DNA of 64,000 bases from Halicephalobus mephisto (Eukaryota > Nematoda > Chromadorea > Rhabditida > Panagrolaimidae), in the NCBI GenBank assembly GCA_009193035.1, contig SWDT01000039.1, positions 62,001 to 126,000 on the forward strand. The letters run 5' to 3'. The position numbers and the translations under genes were made by a program. Shown here piece by piece: positions 34,401-44,500 of this stretch. Within the stretch, counting starts at the first letter, position 1. Each line of letters opens with the position of its first letter. The notes below the pieces were generated by a model. The model worked only from the letters and a program-made list of their open reading frames with translations, had not been told where the DNA came from and did not search any database.

Positions 34401-36333
34401 GGATGTGATTAACTCATATTTTTGCAGGAATGATATCAAGCCAACTTATGTCCAGCCTATTCCACGAAGTGCCACGATTGTGGACGGGGCCAAGACTATC
34501 CATGCAGCAACACTGTATAAACAACGAATTGTTCCTCCGATTCTTCCCAAAAATGCTGATAACATTCTTGAATACGTCGGGAATGATTCTTGGACTTTGT
34601 TTTCCAACAAAACTCCTCTTCGTTCGTGAGTTTTTTGGATTTATTAAATTTAAAAATTACTGTAAAAAAGTCACTTCCCTGGGGCAATTGACCTCTCTTT
34701 CGTCAAGATGAGGCTGTTTTCCTTTCAGATCAGTGCTTAAGGAAATCAGATCAATTTAGCATAAAAATTACAAGAGAAAAAAGTTGATTAAAAAATTATG
34801 ATAATTGTTCCCCTGTGGCACTTGGTCCTCTATTCCGCAATGCTAGTACTTATTGTTTACCTTTTTAAACTAGTTTTAATATTTAGATTAGCGTAAGATG
34901 GCAACTGTCGACAGAGAGACTGATTTAAATGGGATCACTGCGAGTCAGAAAAGGTAAATGCCCTAAGGGAATAGCTCTTCCAAACTCCATTTTTACCTCT
35001 CAGACTGGTATTTTTAGTGTTTTGTACAATCTAAAATGATAATCGTGATCGAAAAGACTGATATCAAGGTTAAAAAAGTTACTCTCCTGCGACTTTTGCT
35101 TCTGTGATTTCGTAATGAGTTCATTTTTACCTTTCAGACCAGTCACTTTGATCCTTAAAAAGACTTAAAAATTCCAATCAAGAACAACCTAAAAACTAGA
35201 AAAATTACAGTACAGCAACTCCTCCCCCAGGGCGTTTAGTCCTCATTTCGTAATTTTAGTTTTAACTTTTAGACCAGTTTTCTTGATACCTGGATCACCT
35301 ATATCTTCATCCCTTTTCCAAAAAAACAAAATTGAAGTTTTAAAACCGACAAAAATCGAAAGGATTAAGTACCCTAAAGGAACAAACATTATGGAACTTT
35401 AAAAATGACGTTTTTTTGCTTAAAATTTTAGTTTTTTTTGACCAATAACTCGTGCCACCCATTTTTAAGACGGCATTTTTGGACTTGTTCCCGTGAATCC
35501 ACGAAAGAGCAAACAAGAACGTTTTTCTGAGAGTTGAGGTCACGTGAAGACAAATTCCGACATTTAGGAATAATCTTTTTTCGGGAGCCGCCTAATTCCT
35601 CATTTTTGCTTATGAAATCGGGCGTGTTTGCGCAGCTGGAATAGAGTTCGAAAGCGTTTCTGATTCCGTGACGGAAAATGAAACAAACATTTATTATTTT
35701 TTCGTATTCCCACGCTGAAATGGAACAAATACTAAAATAAATCAATTATTTAAACATAGTTTTTTTGATGATTTATCTCTGAAGTAAGTATTTGCGAACA
35801 CAACGGAAGACGGACGCGAATCTGTCGGAAAAAAAACACAAGACTGGTGAATCCAGCAACGCACACCTGAGCACTACTGTAGGCAGGTTTTCGTGCTGAG
35901 AAAACACGCACGGCTCCTTGCCGCGGTCCTAACAGATATCTAAATTGTTTTTTTTTTGAAAACTTGCCCGAATAAAGGAATAAGGATTTGCAGATATAAA
36001 ACAAAAGACCTAAGAATCACCGTCGTGTACCGAGCCAGGTGTTTCGAAACAGAAGCTAAAAAAGAAGCTTACAAAAAATGGTTTACAACTGCTCAAAAAA
36101 ACGAAATCAGACCTGTTGAAGAAATCGTCGAAAATCTGAAAACGGAATTGTCCAGAAGACAGAACATCCCCAAATCGGATCTGGACAAACTCCCCATGAC
36201 GAAATTAGCCATCATGTTCGTCGAGGAATTCATCAAATATCCTCTTCCTGGAAAAGCTCTAATACCGTACAATTACTGTGTTCTGGATATTGTTCATCCT
36301 TTTCTTAAAGATTATCTGAAATTTATTTGTTGA
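31424..36333 (+). CDS. Membrane-anchored 2OG-Fe(II) oxygenase-like protein
   Basis: Exons 31424-31639, 32886-33236, 33278-33415, 33462-33526, 34428-34625 and 35994-36333 join in frame to 435 residues. Residues 5-25 (KIKLLWLTVVLVASAYVQY) form a signal anchor. The body contains His198-x-Asp200 in IPVHLDAPYF, followed by a conserved-looking WLLVVMVASDLYRENFIDQI, and His282 in VDGAKTIHAATLYK about 80 residues later, with ITVVYRAR further on. HxD ... H with a downstream Arg is the metal and 2-oxoglutarate site pattern of jelly-roll oxygenases, so an oxygenase fold in the secretory pathway is inferred; substrate is unknown. Exon 2 begins after TTTTAAG at 32885, the only acceptor that keeps phase (HLNRTYEHIGEAEP). 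Introns 1 and 4 are filled with tandem repeats and intron 5 with a large inverted-repeat arm. An uncharacterised conserved family is the alternative description. Confidence 0.72.
31680..32110. repeat. 60-bp minisatellite in intron 1
   Basis: Six to seven copies of a 60-bp unit containing GGTGGAAGATTCTGGAGACT, TCTATAATTGTATAGGAAAT and TTCGAAATCTTnGnGTACTT. The period is a multiple of three, so the plus strand stays open for 127 codons as a 20-residue repeat (VEDSGDFYNCIGNFEIFGYL). That frame begins far from any acceptor and is regarded as intronic. Confidence 0.88.
32455..32905. repeat. Tandem copies of the exon 2 acceptor region
   Basis: Four intronic copies (near 32455, 32560, 32660 and 32770) of about 100 bp each contain TATTTTAACAGGACTCATGA followed by GGACATnGnnGAAnT. 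The fifth, at 32886, is the genuine exon 2 start (ACTTGAACAGGACTTATGAG then CACATCGGAGAAG). The repeats thus look like decayed duplications of the acceptor plus the first codons of exon 2. Confidence 0.82.
33945..34390. repeat. Four copies of a 110-120 bp repeat in intron 4
   Basis: Units with CGATATATGAAATAAATACA, CCGATATCAACTTAATGTCT and GACAAATCAGAACCGTTTCA. The first two full copies are nearly identical; the last two are diverged. A related short fragment (GTATCTGATATATCAGAGTT) occurs at about 26521. Confidence 0.85.
34803..35335 (+). repeat. Arm 1 of a 0.55-kb dispersed inverted repeat
   Basis: In intron 5 of the oxygenase-like gene. It shares long stretches, reverse-complemented, with 43857-44458: for example GGCAACTGTCGACAGAGAGA, CTGCGAGTCAGAAAAGGTAA, CCTGCGACTTTTGCTTCTGT and ACAGCAACTCCTCCCCCAGG. 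Identity is high throughout. This arm lacks the 91-bp insertion found in the other. No ORF is evident, so it is probably a non-autonomous transposon or retroelement fragment. Confidence 0.88.
35440..35985 (-). other. Higher-complexity intronic block, possible antisense exon
   Basis: This part of intron 5 has balanced base composition, unlike neighbouring A/T DNA. On the minus strand, frames read FRHGIRNAFELYSSCANTP with KNEELGGSRKKIIPKCRN after it (about 35670-35560), and further upstream GPRQGAVRVFSARKPAYSSA (about 35930-35870). Acceptor-like TTTCAG and CGACAG sites are present. I could not assemble a convincing gene and recognise no family. It may be a nested antisense gene, a decayed element or a regulatory intron segment. 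Confidence 0.3.
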
Positions 36334-39125
36334 AGATCATCGATCATAAATTTTTTATTATCTTTGAAAATTCTCGACGGATTTATTTTAAAAGCTTTTT
36401 GTCGGAGCTTTTAGAATCGGAAACAGTCGCCGGAAGTTACTGTAGATGCAATTAAGACTTCAGGCGCCCTTCTGATCGTACAAGTCACATGATGTCTCGT
36501 CACGAAAACCAGACTATGATAAAACTTTTATTTTCGTATGTACTAACCGTAAAATTTCTTTTTTTATCTTCAAAAAAAGGCTCATACGTGGTGTAGGCGT
36601 TCCATATCACCTTTCGGAATCTGATTCACTTTTTATATTATTTTAATTTTTGTAGAATTTTGATTTTTTATATTATTTTAATTTTTATAGAATTTTGATT
36701 TTTTATATTATTTTAATTTTTATAAATTTTTTATATTATTTTAATTTTTGTAGAATTTTAAGTTTTTTAAAAATTTATTTTTGTAGAATTTTAATTTTTT
36801 ATATTATTTTAATTTTTGTAAATTTTTAAGTTTTTTAAAAATTTATTTTTGCAGAATTTTAATTTTTTAGATTATTTTAATTTTTGTAAATTTTTTTATA
36901 TTATTTTAATTTTTGTAGAATTTTAATTTTTTTAGAATGTTAATTTTTATAAATTTTTATTTTCAGAGATTTCGTAAGTTGGCCTTTTGAAAACTGTTCC
37001 TTGTAAATCTTCGTTGTTTTGGCTAGACAAATGGTATTTTCGAAAACGTTCAAACCTGTCTGAAACACTCCCAAAAATCAAACCATCCAAATCCGGGTTT
37101 TTTTATAATTAAAATTTTTTAAATTTCTCACGTAATCCATATTTTAAAAAAAATAAACAAATTTCGAAATTTTTTAAGAAGTTCCATTTGTGAATTTTTC
37201 TGAAATTAAAAAAAATTAATTTTTAAATCAACTTTTTTTAAAATTCAAAATTTCCAAAGTTTTCGGAATCCAATGGAGGATTCTGGAGCCTTCCGGAATC
37301 TAGTTCCAAAAAGTTCAAATTTCTCAAATTTTTTATTTTTTTTTTAAATTTCGAAATTTATTAAAAATAAAAATTTTAATTTAAATAAAAATAAAAATTT
37401 TAATTTTAAATTAAATAAAAATAAAAATAATAATTTTAAATTAAATAAAAATAAAAATTTAAATTTTAAATAAAAATAAAAATTTTTAAAAAATTGTTTT
37501 TTGTTTTTTATAATATTATGGACAGCAGATTTTCGAAATCCTCTCGAGGAAATTTCGAAACAACCTTTATTTTTCATTTTTCAAAATATGAATTAAAAAA
37601 TTCTTGTTTAAAAAATTTCATAATAATTTTAATTTTTAACTTCTTTATAATTAAAAATTTACAAAAATAATTTTTATTTTTTTTAAATAAAAAATTTACA
37701 AAATTTCCCTTGAGATATTTTTTATTTTTTTTTATAATTAAAAATTTACAAAAATTATTTTTAAAATAATTTTTATTTTTTATTTTTTTTTTATAATTAA
37801 AAATTTACAAAAATTATTTTTATTTTTTTTAGAACTAAAAATTTTTTCGAGATAATTTAAAAAATAATTTTTTATTGTATTTTTTAAAAAGAAGGAACTG
37901 TCCCAAATGGCCCCCTGAATACATCCGTTAGTGAAGTACGGTTTGGAAAATTAAAAAAATAAACTTAATGACACTCGTGAAAAGCCTCATTCCGATCCAG
38001 AGAGCCGGAATAGAGACCAAAAATGTATTGAATTTACTCTGTTTACCATTCCTAGACTGAAATCTTTGTTTTGCATTTTCTATTACCACAAAAATGTCTA
38101 ATTTAAGAACAAAAAAAACATCATTTTTAATATTTTATTAAATTTAAAAATTTCTAAAATTTTTTGAGTTTTAGGAATTTTAAAATTATTTAAATTTTTT
38201 AAATTTAAAATTATTTAAATTATTTAAATTTTTTAAATTTAAAATTATTTAAATTATTTAAATTATTTAAATTTTATTTAATTTTCGGAATTTTAAAATT
38301 ATTTAAATTTTATTTAATTTTTTAATTTTTGAAATTATTTTAACTCTCGATCATGAGCCCTGAGGGGGCTAAGTAAAGGATTGTGACCTTATTTACCGTA
38401 ATTGAGGATTTTATAAATCCCTCTAAACGAGATATTTTTCTGGAAAGTCAATTAAGAAATTTTATAAAATTACGAAATAATTATTCAAAATCAAAATTGA
38501 AACATCTTCATTTTTAAAAAATTTCGAAAATTCGTGTCGAAACAATTTTGCGAAAATTTATTTTTAATTTTTTCATAGATGGTTGATTAAATAATTTTTT
38601 TAAATTACGAAATAATAAAAAATTGAAATAGTTGTGTAAGTTACTGTAATTTCTTAAAAATTATTGAAATTCGTCTCGAGACCATTTCGGAAAAAATCCT
38701 AATTTTATTTCTACAGAACTATATAAACACTAAATTTTTCATTTTTGATCTGAAATGGAGAATTTCAAATTTTCATCTCGAGACCGTTTAAAAAAAACTA
38801 CTTTTATTTTTACTTTTTTCATTTTAAAATTTTATAAATACTAAATTTTTCATTTTTGGTCTCGACTAGAAAGTTTTAGATTTTCGTTTCGGGACCATTT
38901 GGGGGAGATTTTGGTTTTATTTTTACAGAATTACATAAATACTAAATTTTTCATTTTTGGTCTTGACTAGAAAGTTTTAAATTTTCGTCTTGAGACCATT
39001 CGGGGGAGATTTTGGTTTTTACAATAGTATAATTTTTACTTTATAGAATTACATAAATATTAACTTTCCTGCTTTTGGTCTCAACTGGAAAGTTTTAGAT
39101 TTTCGTTTCGAGACCGGGTTCGCGC
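36334..39125. other. Intergenic A/T repeats downstream of the oxygenase-like gene
   Basis: No gene seen. Positions 36640-36960 are tandem TATATTATTTTAATTTTTGT-like units; 37330-37860 and 38120-38340 are A/T simple sequence. Positions 38750-39110 hold four copies of a unit of about 105 bp with TTTTTCATTTTTGGTCTCGA, CTAGAAAGTTTTAGATTTTC and GAGACCATTnGGGGGAGATT. Confidence 0.6.
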
Positions 39126-39129
39126 CAAA

Positions 39130-39495
39130 GCTTATTTTAATTTTTAAACTAGTGGATTCTGCCCTTTATATTTCCCACTTTGTGATGTCCACCAGATGTC
39201 TCCTGGTTGTAGTGCTATTTCTTGTTTTTAAAGTCGGCATACTAGCCAGACAAATTTTCTAAAATTGAAAAAATTGGAAGCAGTTGTCTTCAGCCTAGAG
39301 TCCGCTTTAAGCTAGTTCAGGACACACAGCATCTTTTTGCTTACATAATGGAATGTCTGTCTGTTCTTGAGACCGCCCTTGTGGTCGGGCAGCCGTTTGG
39401 TTCTTAGTCCGGGCTTCAACGGGGTCCCAGAACTGCCGCTAGACAACATTGCCACTCTTTCCTCTTTTAGGTCCCACCTTTGCGCAATCTTGACT
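39130..39495. other. Higher-G+C island, possible transposon remnant
   Basis: A 360-bp block of normal complexity in otherwise A/T-only DNA. On the minus strand part of it is open (LRQRWDLKEERVAMLSSGSS, then GTPLKPGLRTKRLPDHKGGL) before a stop near 39320; on the plus strand a 70-codon frame starts at 39367. Neither matches a family I recognise. Sharp composition edges suggest inserted DNA. Confidence 0.3.
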
Positions 39496-41455
39496 TTTTT
39501 TAAAATTATTTTTATATTATTCTTTAAAAAAATTACTTTTATATTATTCTTTAAAAAAAATACTTTTACATTATTTTAGTTTAAAATTATTTTTACATTA
39601 TTTTAATATAAAATTACTTTTATATTTTTCTTTAAAAAAAATTACTTTTATATTTTTCTTTAAAAAAATTACTTTTACATTATTTTAGTTTAAAATTATT
39701 TTTATATTATTTTAGTTTAAAGTTATTTTTATATTACTTTTTTTAAAAATTATTTTTCTATTATTTTCTTTTAAAACCACTTATATTATTTTTAGAAAAT
39801 ATTTTTATATTATTTTGCTTCAAAATTCCTTTTCTATTTTTATACTTTAAAATTATTTTGTTATTATTTTTAAAAAAATTATTTTTTAAAAAAACTATTA
39901 TTTTTTTATTTTTAAAAAAATTATTTTTTATTATTTTAAAAAAATTTTTATTATTTTTATGATTTAAAAAAAATTTTCAACGTCTTCTCGACGGACGAAG
40001 CAACTACAATTTTCCATTAGCTTCCGAAAAATGTAGTTTTCGAAAATTATTTTTTATCCAATACTGGAATTTTTGATATTATTTTTTTTCTAAGTTAACT
40101 AAAATTATAAATTATTTTTAATCAGCTTAATATCGTAATTCCGATCGATGTGAAATTTCACTTTTTTACAGTATTATTTAATTCCATTTTTAAATTAAAA
40201 AATACTATTTTTTAGAAATTTCGTAATAAAATAAAATATTTAAAAAATATTTTAAAAAATTAAAATACTTTAATTTTCAAAAATTCTACATTAAAAATAT
40301 TTTAATTTTTTAAATATATATTAAATTAGAAATTTTCGTTTTTTTAAATTTTTTCAAAAATAAAATACTGTAATTGTGATTTTAAAAATCTTATTTTTTT
40401 TATTAAATTTTTGGATTTCAATTTAATGTATTTTTTTAAAGATATTTCATGTTAAAAATTCCTAATATCGATTTTCGAGGATTTCGTAATAAGACTAAGG
40501 CTTGTTTTTTTGAATATTTCTAAAATTAAAAAACTTATTTTTCGGAAGAATTTAAATTTTTTTGAAGATATTTTATTTTGAAAATCATTATTTTTTAAAG
40601 ATTTTTATTATAAAACTAAAATTTAATTTTTTAAACATTTCTAAGATTTATTTTTTTGAATATTTCTAAAATTTAATTTTTTTAAAAAGTATTTCTAAAA
40701 TTAAAAAAACTTATTTTTTGAAGATTTTTATTTTGAAAATTATAATTTTTTAAAGATTTTTATTATAAAACTAAAATTTATTTTTTTGAATATTTCTAAA
40801 ATTTAATTTTTTTTTGAATATTTCTAAAATTAAGAAACTTATTTTTTTGAAGATTTTTATTTTGAAAATCATTTTTCATTTCTGAAGATTGCGTAACGAA
40901 ATTGAAATTTGTTATTTTGGCCTTAGATACCTTGTTCGTAATTACTCACGGATTTCGCAATAATCCATAAGGACATTCGAAATATTTCTTTAAGCCGTTT
41001 AAAATTTTATAAAAATTTTTTACTAAATCCAAAATTGTTCCTAACGTCAATGAATGCTTCAACGTATTTTTTTTGACTTAATGTCAGGTGTTTTCAGTTT
41101 TTTGTTTCCATGCTTTTCAATAGGGCCAAAAATTTAAAAAAAACGGCCGTTGCCTCCGGCAAAAGGCTGGTTATTTTTTCTCTTGTTCTCTGGAGTTTGT
41201 AAATGTAAAGAAAAGCTCTTTTGGCTAAAGCTGGCCTCAATTGCCGCCGCGTGATGCCTGTTTGTCTGTTCACGCTTCATTCAAGCTGAACTTCAGGTTT
41301 TAGAAGTATTCAAATGCCATTCGAACACTAAACCGGTATTACGTCAAAATTATTTATTTACAAAAAAGTAGGAAGATTACTATAAAATCCTCTTTTCTCC
41401 GCGTTCGAACTCACCCCACGCGAGAGTACAATCTATTGAAATTTCTAATTTTTCA
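39496..41455. other. Intergenic A/T repeats upstream of the SLC6 gene
   Basis: Positions 39490-39960 are tandem units like TTACTTTTATATTATTTT. Positions 40560-40870 are tandem units with GAATATTTCTAAAATTAAAA and GAAGATTTTTATTTTGAAAA. A more complex block at 41130-41310 (GTTGCCTCCGGCAAAAGGCT; GCCGCCGCGTGATGCCTGTT) has no assigned function and may be inserted or regulatory. Confidence 0.5.
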
Positions 41456-41459
41456 TGCT

Positions 41460-41545
41460 CTCTCTTGTAACCAACGGGAATCGAACTCGGGTCTCGCGCG
41501 TGCCAGCCATTGACGCTGACCACTGCACTTCCGGGAAAACTCCAC
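41460..41545 (-). tRNA. tRNA-like sequence (pseudo-tRNA or SINE head)
   Basis: On the minus strand AGTGCAGTGGTCAGCGTCA, then GAGACCCGAGTTCGATTCCC, resemble a tRNA D arm with A box followed by a T arm with a near-perfect B box. The anticodon stem does not form a clean 5-bp helix with a 7-nt loop, so a functional tRNA is unlikely. It ends about 50-130 bp before the SLC6 start codon. A second, weaker B-box-like match (GTGAGTTCGAACGC) lies at about 41400-41415 on the same strand. Confidence 0.45.
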
Positions 41546-41592
41546 CAATTCTTTTAAACTATATTTATTCCTATGATTATTGTTTCAGAATC

Positions 41593-44500
41593 ATGAGTAA
41601 ATCGACAAATTTGCTTCGTATACCGTTTTCTGACGACAATAATGGTGTTCATCGAGCCGTCTATGAAGCGGCTTCAAGTAACGCCGACGACGACCAAGTC
41701 CAATCCAGAGTCACGTTCAGCAACGAATCCATGACTTCCGTCGCTCAAAATGACGGCAGCAATGAGGATGTCGTTGACAGTTTCGTTCCAGTCGAGACCG
41801 AAAAACGTGATGGTTGGGACAACAAAACTCAATTTTTAATGGGAGTTATATCGTACGCAGTGGGTCTGGGTAACGTCTGGCGTTTCCCATATCTGTGTCA
41901 AAAAAACGGAGGAGGTTTGTTTGTTTAAAATATTATTAAATCGATTTTTTTAAACGTTTTTAAATTCCTTCAAAAATCCCTAAAGTGTCTGAGGCAAAAA
42001 GTGTTTTTTATTCAAATGACGAAGCAAAAAAATTTCAACATTAAATAACAATTTTTTAAACAACTTTCAAAATTACTGTAAAATTAAAAAAATACTTTCA
42101 ATTTTTAAAAATTTTTAGATTTATTTTATTTTTTAAAAATTTTTAAATTTGTTTTTATTTGTAAAAAATTTTTAAATTTATTTTTATTTTTATTTTTTAT
42201 TTTTTAATTAGTATAGTTTTCGATTTTTGTGTTTTTAGTAATTTGCAAAAACTACTTTTCGGTTTTTATATACTTAGTAATTACGGTAATTTGTCGAGAT
42301 TAATTTTCGGTTTTGTCATATTACGTAGTTTGATCATTCAAGTTTAACTTTGCAAATTTCAAAAGTAACATGGCTGGTTAGCAACCGTGACGTAAAAACA
42401 TTCTCGATTTTGTTCGAGGATCGAAATTGAAGAAAAATTTGAGGGTGTCGGCAGCTGCTCATCCCCACGGGCATTGAGCCAATGGAACGGGGCATTAGTT
42501 TCCGAAACAAGCAGCTGTTTGGATTTAGTTTATTCAGTTTAAAAATGATCAGAAATAAAACTTAAAAAAAATCAAAAATTTAATTTCAAAAAAAAAATTA
42601 AAAATTTAATTTTAAAAAAAATCGAAAATTTAATTTTTTAAAAAATCGAAAATTTAATTTTTAAAAAAAATCGAAATTTCAGGAGCGTTTTTGATACCGT
42701 ACTGTATTATGATGATTCTGGAAGGAATGCCGTTATTTTTGATCGAACTCGGAATCGGACAACGATTGAGAACAGGCCCTGTGGGGGTCTGGAACGCGAT
42801 CCACCCCTATTTGGGAGGGGTCGGGGTGTCCGCGGCCATCGTGTCCTACTTCGTCGGCCTCTACTACAACGTCATCATAACTTGGTGCATTTACTACTTG
42901 TACCATTCTTTCACCATCGGTACTCTTCCCTGGGGGGTCAGTTACTTTCTAACAATTACAGTAATCCAAAGGGTACTTGGGTGTTAGTCGTGATTTCCGA
43001 CCACCCATGGGTACTGTAGAGACCTGTCGATTTTCAAATTTATTCCAAATCAGCAGTTCAGATACTGTAGTGTACAATTGTTCGTTTTTGGGACAACTAC
43101 AGAACCACGTACCCCATGTGGAAAATTTTAAATTTTCAAATTCATTAAAAAAATGTCTATAATTAATTACAAAACAAAATTCGCAGACTACTGTAGTTTC
43201 TAAAAACTTTTAGAAATTTCCAAAATTATTTCAATTTTTTAAATTTTTTAATTATTTAAAAATTAATTTTTTAACTATTTAAAATGTTTTTAAAATTACA
43301 CAAAACTTTTCAAAATTATTTCAATTTTTTAATTATTTAAAATTATTTAAAACTTTTAAATTATTTAAATATTTAAAATTAATTTTTTTTTAATTATTTA
43401 AAATTTAATTTTTTTAAATTTTAAAATTATTTAAATATTTAAAATTTAATTTTTTTAAATTTTAAAATTATTTAAATATTTAAAATTAATTTTATTTTAA
43501 TTATTTAAAATTTAATTTTTAGAAATGTCCTCTTGAGGCAAACGGGTCGGTTGTTGCTGAATGTGAACAATCCACTTCTCCGACAAAGTATTTCTGGAAC
43601 AGAGAAGCTATCAACACCAGTCCGTAAGTGCTCTTCTGGATATTTATCTCAATATTGAACTTTTGCTCGGATTTTTTGTAATCGTCGCACGTGACGATGG
43701 GGGAGTCAATAAGGTTTCTTACGTAAGCGCCTCATTTTGTAAATAAAACTTTCTAAGACAATTTTTTTTGCTTTCAAAAAAATTTTAAATTCTAAGATAA
43801 ATTTTACAGTATGATAGTTGATCTTTGATTATTTGAAATTTCAATTTTGTTTTTTTGGAAAAAGGATGAAGATATAGGTGATCCAGGTATCAAGAAAACT
43901 GGTCTAAAAGTTAAAACTAAAATTACGAAATGAGGGCTAAACGCCCTGGGGGGAGGAGTTGCTGTACTGTAATTTTTCTAGTTTTTAGGTTGTTCTTGAT
44001 TGGGATTTTTAAGTCTTTTTAAGGATCAAAGTGACTGGTCTCAAAGGTAAAAATGAACTCATTACGAAATCACAGAAGCAAAAGTCGCAGGAGAGTAACT
44101 TTTTTAACCTTGATATCAGTCTTCGATCACTATCGGGGAGCTTGCCTAAAATGTGTAATGCTTACAGGGAGAAGGGGGTCCCAGAAAAGCATCATGTAAG
44201 CCTTATATATTTCAGACAAGCTCCCTATCATTTTAGATTGTATAAAACACTAAAAATACCAGTCTGAGAGGTAAAAGTGGAGTTTGGAAGAGCTATTCCC
44301 TTAGGGCATTTACCTTTTCTGACTCGCAGTGATCCCATTTAAATCAGTCTCTCTGTCGACAGTTGCCATCTTACGCTAATCTAAATATTAAAACTAGTTT
44401 AAAAAGGTAAACAATAAGACTAGCATTGCGGAATAGAGGACCAAGTGCCTCAAGAGATCAACAATCATACATTTATTTTTTACTTCTGGATTAGTCATTT

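Noticed and set aside
34396..34711. 93-codon frame overlapping exon 5 of the oxygenase-like gene
   Set aside because: It is an out-of-frame shadow; exon 5 (34428-34625) is fixed by phase on both sides.
36334..41455. CRISPR-like array or long non-coding RNA gene in the low-complexity gap
   Set aside because: Repeats are adjacent or degenerate A/T units without unique spacers, and the organism is a eukaryote; there is no positive sign of an RNA gene.
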